From Dactylosporangium sucinum (GTDB lineage Bacteria > Actinomycetota > Actinomycetes > Mycobacteriales > Micromonosporaceae): a DNA stretch of 64,000 nt. The notes under the pieces were generated by a model. The model was given only the letters and a program-made list of their open reading frames with translations. It had not been told where the DNA came from and did not search any database. Location: contig NZ_BMPI01000048.1 of NCBI RefSeq assembly GCF_014647515.1, positions 30,944 through 94,943 of the forward strand. Reading direction: 5' to 3'. The translations under genes were made by a program, and so were the position numbers. This document shows positions 60,037 through 64,000 of the stretch, piece by piece (the stretch's first letter is position 1; each line of letters begins with the position of its first letter).

Positions 60037-60150
60037 CGCGTGCTGTCGGGCCGGCTCGTCGGCATCGGGTGGCCACTCGCGGACAGGATCGACCTCGACC
60101 GCATCGCGCAGACCACGCTCGGCCAGGCCGAGCCCGAACAGCGTACGGCA

Positions 60151-60180
60151 ATGGCGGCCGGCGCATCGGCCGGCCGCCAT
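60151..60180. terminator. 12-bp hairpin near the end of the ABC operon
   Basis: ATGGCGGCCGGC (60151-60162) pairs perfectly with 60169-60180 around a 6-nt loop. It lies 83 nt past the last permease gene on the minus strand and is the likely terminator of the transport operon. The rest of the gap (60037-60150, 60181-60262) shows no gene. Confidence 0.7.
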
Positions 60181-60262
60181 GGCGTCCCGTGACCCCTCGA
60201 CAGGGGTGGAGCCCGCCGAGCCGACCGCCTCGGTTGGGTTGGCCGGCCCGGCGGATGACTGG

Positions 60263-61183
60263 CTACTTCACCGAACCTGCCAGCACGCCCTGCACGAAGT
60301 ACCGCTGGAAGGCGAAGAACACGATCAACGGCAGCAGCATGGACAGGAACGCGCCCGGCGCGATCACGTCGACGTTGGAGGAGAATGTGCCCATCTGCTC
60401 CTGCAGGACGTACGTGATGGGCTTGCTGGACGCCCCGGCGAAGACCTTCGCGACCAGCAGGTCGTTCCAGACGAACAGGAACTGGAAGATGGTCAGCGAC
60501 GCGATCGCCGGCCAGCCGATCGGCAGCACCACCCGGGTGAAGATCATGAACTCGGTGCCGCTGTCCATCCGGGCCGCGTCGAGCAGGTCGCGCGGGATGC
60601 CGATGAAGAAGTTGCGCAGCAGGAAGATGGCGAACGGGAGCCCGAACGCGACGTGGAACACGATCACGCCGGCGAGGGTGCCGAAGATGCCGAGCGCGCC
60701 GAACAGCTTCGCGTCCGGGATGATGGCCATCTGGATCGGCACCACGATGAGCGCGACCACCAGGGCAAAGAGCGCGTCGCGGCCGCGGAAGTCCTGCCAG
60801 GCCAGGGCGTAGGCGGCCAGCGCCCCGATCGTCACCACCAGGATGGTGGACGGCACGGCGATGAGCACGCTGTTCCACAGGCCGCCGACCATGTCGCGGT
60901 TGTCGAGGAGGTTGGCGTAGTTGGCCAGGGTCAGCTCGCTGGGCTCGGTGAAGACGTGCCACCAGCCGGTGGCGGCGCTGGCCGACGCCGGACGCAGGCT
61001 GGCCACCAGCAGGCCGGTCGTCGGCAGCAGCCAGATCAGCGCGACGAGGACGACGATCGTGTACATCAGCCCGCTGCCGAGCCGCGTGACGATCCGGGAC
61101 ACCAGGCCGCGCCTCGGCGGGCCGGTCACCGCGGTGCCGGCCGGCTCGATCGTCGGCACCCTGGCGGTGGATACGAAGCTCAT
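60263..61183 (-). CDS. Carbohydrate ABC transporter permease (MalG-type)
   Basis: The product is 306 residues. Its ATG overlaps the preceding permease's stop in ATGA, a translational coupling signal. Six transmembrane helices are visible, from MYTIVVLVALIWLLPTTGLL to MLLPLIVFFAFQRYFVQG. The cytoplasmic EAA-type loop reads DAARMDSGTEFMIFTRVVLPIGWP and docks an ATPase subunit. The C-terminus FVQGVLAGSVK is typical of MalG/SugB-type permeases. No ATPase gene is in the window; actinomycetes often use a shared MsiK-type ATPase encoded elsewhere. Confidence 0.93.
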   Translation of the reverse strand: MSFVSTARVPTIEPAGTAVTGPPRRGLVSRIVTRLGSGLMYTIVVLVALIWLLPTTGLLVASLRPASASAATGWWHVFTEPSELTLANYANLLDNRDMVGGLWNSVLIAVPSTILVVTIGALAAYALAWQDFRGRDALFALVVALIVVPIQMAIIPDAKLFGALGIFGTLAGVIVFHVAFGLPFAIFLLRNFFIGIPRDLLDAARMDSGTEFMIFTRVVLPIGWPAIASLTIFQFLFVWNDLLVAKVFAGASSKPITYVLQEQMGTFSSNVDVIAPGAFLSMLLPLIVFFAFQRYFVQGVLAGSVK

Positions 61184-62613
61184 CGGTCCCTGTCCCCTCG
61201 CAGCCTGCGGACGTTGTACAGCATGGCGGGCAGCACGAGCGCGAAGAGCAGCACGGCCAGCGCGCTGCCCAGGCCGGTGTTCTGGCGCGCGAAGGCGGTC
61301 TGGTACATCTGCAGCGCCACCACGTTCGCGCGGTCCTGGGTCACCGGGTCGGGCGCCAGGATGTACACCAGGTCGAAGATCTTCAGCACGTTGATGACCA
61401 GCGTGACGAGCACGACCACCAGCACCGGGCGGACCAGCGGGATCGTCACCCGCCGGAACACCTGCCACTCCGTGGCGCCGTCGACCCGGGCGGCCTCCAG
61501 CGCGTCCCGCGGGATGGCCGACAGGCCCGCCGAGATCAGCACCATCGCGAAGCCGGCCCAGATCCAGATGTACGCGGCGATGATCGCGGGCGTCACGACG
61601 CCGCCGGCGAGCCAGGTGACCCCGTTGAACGGGGGCGCGAAGTTCGACGCGGCCAGCCGGATCGTGTACCCGTCGCCGGTGAGCTGGGCGAAGGCGAAGC
61701 TCCCCGCAGGATCGGTCCGGGTCGTGGCGACCACCGTGCCGTCCCGCACCGCCTCGACGACCACGCCGGGCAGGCCCTTCTCGTTCGCGTCGACGGTGCC
61801 GGGCCGGCCACCGCCGCCGGGGCTGAAGTCGAGCCAGACCACGCCCCGCAGGCCGGTCCCGGGAACGCCGGGCGCCGCGGCGACCGCCTCGGGCGGCACC
61901 CGGTCGGGCGGGAGGCCGACCATCGGCAGCATGACCGGCGCGGTCGCGGCGGCCGGCTGCGCGGTCTGCACGGCGCCGTCCACGGTCACGAGGCCGGCCT
62001 CCTCGCGTGGGCTCGTCCCGTAGTACTTCGACGGCGGCTTGAACACGTCGTGCACCGACACGATCGCGGCGTTGAGCGCGCCGCGGTCCTTGTCCGCCTC
62101 GTAGACCATGGTGAACGTGACGCCGGCCGCGAGGAACGAGATGGCCATCGGCATGAACAGGACGGTCTTGAAGGCGGTGGCCAGCCGGATCCGCTCGCTC
62201 AGCACGGCGAACAGCAGCCCGAGCGCGGTGACCGTCGTCGGGGCCGCGACGACCCAGACGACGTTGTTGATGATGGCCCGGCGGGTCGCCGGGCCGGTGA
62301 ACATCTCGACGTAGTTGCTCAGGCCGACGAAGCGGGTGCCGTCGGCGTTGAAGAAGCTGTACCAGACCGTGGCGACGATCGGGTACGCCACGACGGTGGC
62401 CAGGACGACCAGCGCCGGGCCGAGGAAGAGCACCGGGCTGATGGGTGGGACATCCCCCCGGCGCCCTCGCCGCCCTCGGCGCCTCGGCTTGCCGTCCGGC
62501 GCGTCCGGCCGGCGGGCGAGGCCGCCCCCGACCGGTCGGGCGGTTCGCCGGCCCGTGTTCCTCGCTGCCGGTGCGGCGTCGAATGCGCCTGCCGGCTCGG
62601 ACGCGCGCACCAT
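61180..62613 (-). CDS. Carbohydrate ABC transporter permease (MalF-type) with an inserted SdrD/Cna-B-like domain
   Basis: The product is 477 residues, much longer than usual MalF-type permeases without large loops. The ATG at 62613 overlaps the binding-protein stop (TGATG). An Arg-rich N-terminus (about 1-55) precedes helix 1 (VLFLGPALVVLATVVAYPIV). Between the third helix and the core lies an insertion (about 190-325). It reads GVVWLDFSPGG, NEKGLPGVVVEAVRDGTVVATTRTDPAGSFAF and GDGYTIRL, the pattern of SdrD B-like or Cna-B-like beta-sandwiches found in adhesins. The EAA loop EAARVDGATEWQVFRRVTIP follows. The insertion probably sits in an extracytoplasmic loop and may contact the binding protein or a wall glycan. 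Confidence 0.92.
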   Translation of the reverse strand: MVRASEPAGAFDAAPAARNTGRRTARPVGGGLARRPDAPDGKPRRRGRRGRRGDVPPISPVLFLGPALVVLATVVAYPIVATVWYSFFNADGTRFVGLSNYVEMFTGPATRRAIINNVVWVVAAPTTVTALGLLFAVLSERIRLATAFKTVLFMPMAISFLAAGVTFTMVYEADKDRGALNAAIVSVHDVFKPPSKYYGTSPREEAGLVTVDGAVQTAQPAAATAPVMLPMVGLPPDRVPPEAVAAAPGVPGTGLRGVVWLDFSPGGGGRPGTVDANEKGLPGVVVEAVRDGTVVATTRTDPAGSFAFAQLTGDGYTIRLAASNFAPPFNGVTWLAGGVVTPAIIAAYIWIWAGFAMVLISAGLSAIPRDALEAARVDGATEWQVFRRVTIPLVRPVLVVVLVTLVINVLKIFDLVYILAPDPVTQDRANVVALQMYQTAFARQNTGLGSALAVLLFALVLPAMLYNVRRLRGDRDR

Positions 62614-63914
62614 CAGTTGCTCCCGAAGTCCTTCTTGGCTGCGTCTTCGAGCCGGCCCGCCAGGGCGTTCACATCCATCCCCGGGTTGCCCAGGAACTCC
62701 TGGAGCAGCTTCCACTCGTCGGCGTTCGTGCCGCCGCCGAAGGACGCCGGCGCCAGGTCGGACATGTCGAACTTGATCACGTCGGCGCTGACCACCAGGT
62801 TGGCCAGTCCGCGCACCGTGTCGTCCGGGTACGCCGACGGGTCGACGGTCTTGTTCGGCGTGATGAACCCGCCGCCCTTGGCGAAGATCTCGGCCGACTC
62901 CTTCGAGGCGAGGTACGCCATGAGCGCCATCGTCGCCTTGTCGTCCTTGAGCGCCACCGCCTGGTCGCCGCCGACCACCACGGACGACTTGGCACCCTTG
63001 ATCGACGGGAACGGCAGGTATCTGGCCGTGTCGCCGACCTTGTACTTGCCCGCCTTGGTGATCTCCGAGCCGACGAAGTCACCCTCGCACAGGATCGCCG
63101 CCTTCGGCTTCTCGCCGAACACCTCCGCGACGGACTGCGAGAAGTCGATCTTCAGCGCACCGGCGTTGCCGCCGTCGATCATCCGCGGCGTCGACCACAG
63201 CTGGCCGATCGTTCGCAGGGTTTCGACCACGGTCGGGTCGGTCCACGGGATCTCGTGCCTGGACAGCTTGTCGTAGTTCTGCGGGCCGCCGACCTGGATG
63301 TACACGTTCTCGAAGAAGTCGGTCAGCGTCCAGGCCGACCCGCCGGGCACCGCGAACGGCGTGATGCCGGCATCGGCGAGCGTCTTGGCCGCGGCGATGA
63401 ACTCCTCCCAGGTCTTCGGCTCCTTCACGCCCGCCGTGGCGAACGCGTCGGTGCGGTACCAGCAGATCGACTTGTGGGCGGCCTTGAGGTAGAAGCCGTA
63501 CGCCTTCCCGTCGATCGTGCCGAGGTCCTTCCAGGCGGCGCTGTAGTTCGTCGTGACGGCCTCGAGCGCGTCGCCGCTCAGCGGCTTGAGGTTGCCCTTC
63601 TTCGCCAGTTCGGCGACGGTGCCGGGCTGCGGGATCAGCGCGATCGACGGCGGCGTGCCGCCGGAGATCTTCTGGTTGAGGAACGAGGCGACGTCGTCGC
63701 CGGCGGAGGTGTAGACGGTCTTGACGCCGGTCTTCTTCTCGAAGTTCTCGAGCACCTTCTTGAAGTTGGACTGCTCGACGCCCGACCACTTCGCCACGAC
63801 CTCGACGGTGCCGCTCAGGCCCGGCGTGCCGGGTGGCTCCGACGCGGTACCCCCGCAGGCGGCAACCGTCGCCACCGCGGCCAGCGCCGCGGTGAGCCGT
63901 GCCATACGTGCCAT
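62613..63914 (-). CDS. Carbohydrate ABC transporter substrate-binding lipoprotein
   Basis: The product is 433 residues. The ATG at 63914 follows AAGGAGA at good spacing and gives a short lipoprotein signal ending in the lipobox VAAC (Cys20). An upstream in-frame start at 63944 is less likely. The mature protein has the family-1 sugar-binding fold: VEVVAKWSGVEQSNFKKVLENFEKKTGVKTVY, then SIALIPQPGTVAELAKKGNL, and the family hinge with AYGFYLKAAHKSICWYRTDAF and KTWEEFIAAAK. The sugar is not identifiable; alpha-glucosides are a common guess for this subfamily. It is first in an operon with two permeases. Confidence 0.95.
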   Translation of the reverse strand: MARMARLTAALAAVATVAACGGTASEPPGTPGLSGTVEVVAKWSGVEQSNFKKVLENFEKKTGVKTVYTSAGDDVASFLNQKISGGTPPSIALIPQPGTVAELAKKGNLKPLSGDALEAVTTNYSAAWKDLGTIDGKAYGFYLKAAHKSICWYRTDAFATAGVKEPKTWEEFIAAAKTLADAGITPFAVPGGSAWTLTDFFENVYIQVGGPQNYDKLSRHEIPWTDPTVVETLRTIGQLWSTPRMIDGGNAGALKIDFSQSVAEVFGEKPKAAILCEGDFVGSEITKAGKYKVGDTARYLPFPSIKGAKSSVVVGGDQAVALKDDKATMALMAYLASKESAEIFAKGGGFITPNKTVDPSAYPDDTVRGLANLVVSADVIKFDMSDLAPASFGGGTNADEWKLLQEFLGNPGMDVNALAGRLEDAAKKDFGSN

Positions 63915-64000
63915 GAAAGGTCTCCTTCTTGCCAGCTGTGCCATGAGAGACGAAACCCGCGCCGGGCCCCAGCGAGGGCGTTGGCGGACGATCGCGCCGC
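63915..64000 (-). promoter_or_regulatory. Upstream region of the sugar ABC operon
   Basis: The leader carries the AAGGAGA ribosome site. No confident promoter or LacI-type operator could be assigned in the 86 nt available before the window edge. Confidence 0.3.

Overview
The window is high-GC DNA with strong codon bias, long GTG/TTG-started genes, a type VII (ESX) secretion locus and many secreted or membrane proteins. This points to a filamentous actinomycete, most likely of the Micromonosporaceae/Streptomycetaceae type. That is an inference from gene content; no rRNA or other species marker is present. No tRNA, rRNA, CRISPR array, insertion sequence or phage gene was seen.

Region 1 (1-10.9 kb) is the secretion machine and its small substrates. 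eccC is on the minus strand and runs off the left edge. It is divergent from eccD-eccB on the plus strand, with an inverted repeat in the shared intergenic region. Then come two WXG100-type proteins, an uncharacterised 119-residue protein, a 34-bp perfect palindrome, a 723-residue Gly-rich secreted-type protein, a YbaB-like protein and a 107-residue helical protein.

Region 2 (10.9-42.4 kb) is one uninterrupted 31.4-kb gene for a protein of about 10,470 residues (roughly 1.1 MDa). Its N-terminus resembles the WXG100-like entry domain of CpnT-type T7SS effectors. The rest is a modular chain: a papain-like core, two tandem RelA/SpoT-like nucleotidyltransferase domains (the second with an intact RxKxxxSxxxK signature), three OmpA-like modules, a very long beta-rich stretch, three OTU-like Cys/His protease cores, a duplicated unit of about 2.9 kb, and repeated alpha/beta modules. 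This is the most striking feature of the window and may be a multi-warhead T7SS effector.

Region 3 (42.4-55.3 kb) holds likely accessory genes. One is a 342-residue protein sharing a domain with a 985-residue protein on the opposite strand. Another is a beta-helix protein fused to two EccA-like AAA+ ATPase domains. There is also a zinc-finger anti-sigma factor, a membrane-anchored ricin-type lectin, a GH46-like protein with a lectin domain that appears to lack the catalytic Glu, a haem-type membrane protein, and a two-gene minus-strand unit that reuses module types from the giant protein. No mycosin (mycP) or eccE was seen; they may lie to the left of the window.

Region 4 (55.4-60 kb) is a probable envelope redox/secreted cluster: a TmpA-like membrane flavoprotein, a Tat-type Rieske lipoprotein, a double-DUF4142 protein and a DUF1996 protein. 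It ends in strong hairpins that separate it from Region 5 (60.2-63.9 kb), a minus-strand carbohydrate ABC importer operon (binding protein and two permeases, all with overlapping stop/start codons). One of these permeases carries an SdrD/Cna-B-like beta-sandwich insertion.
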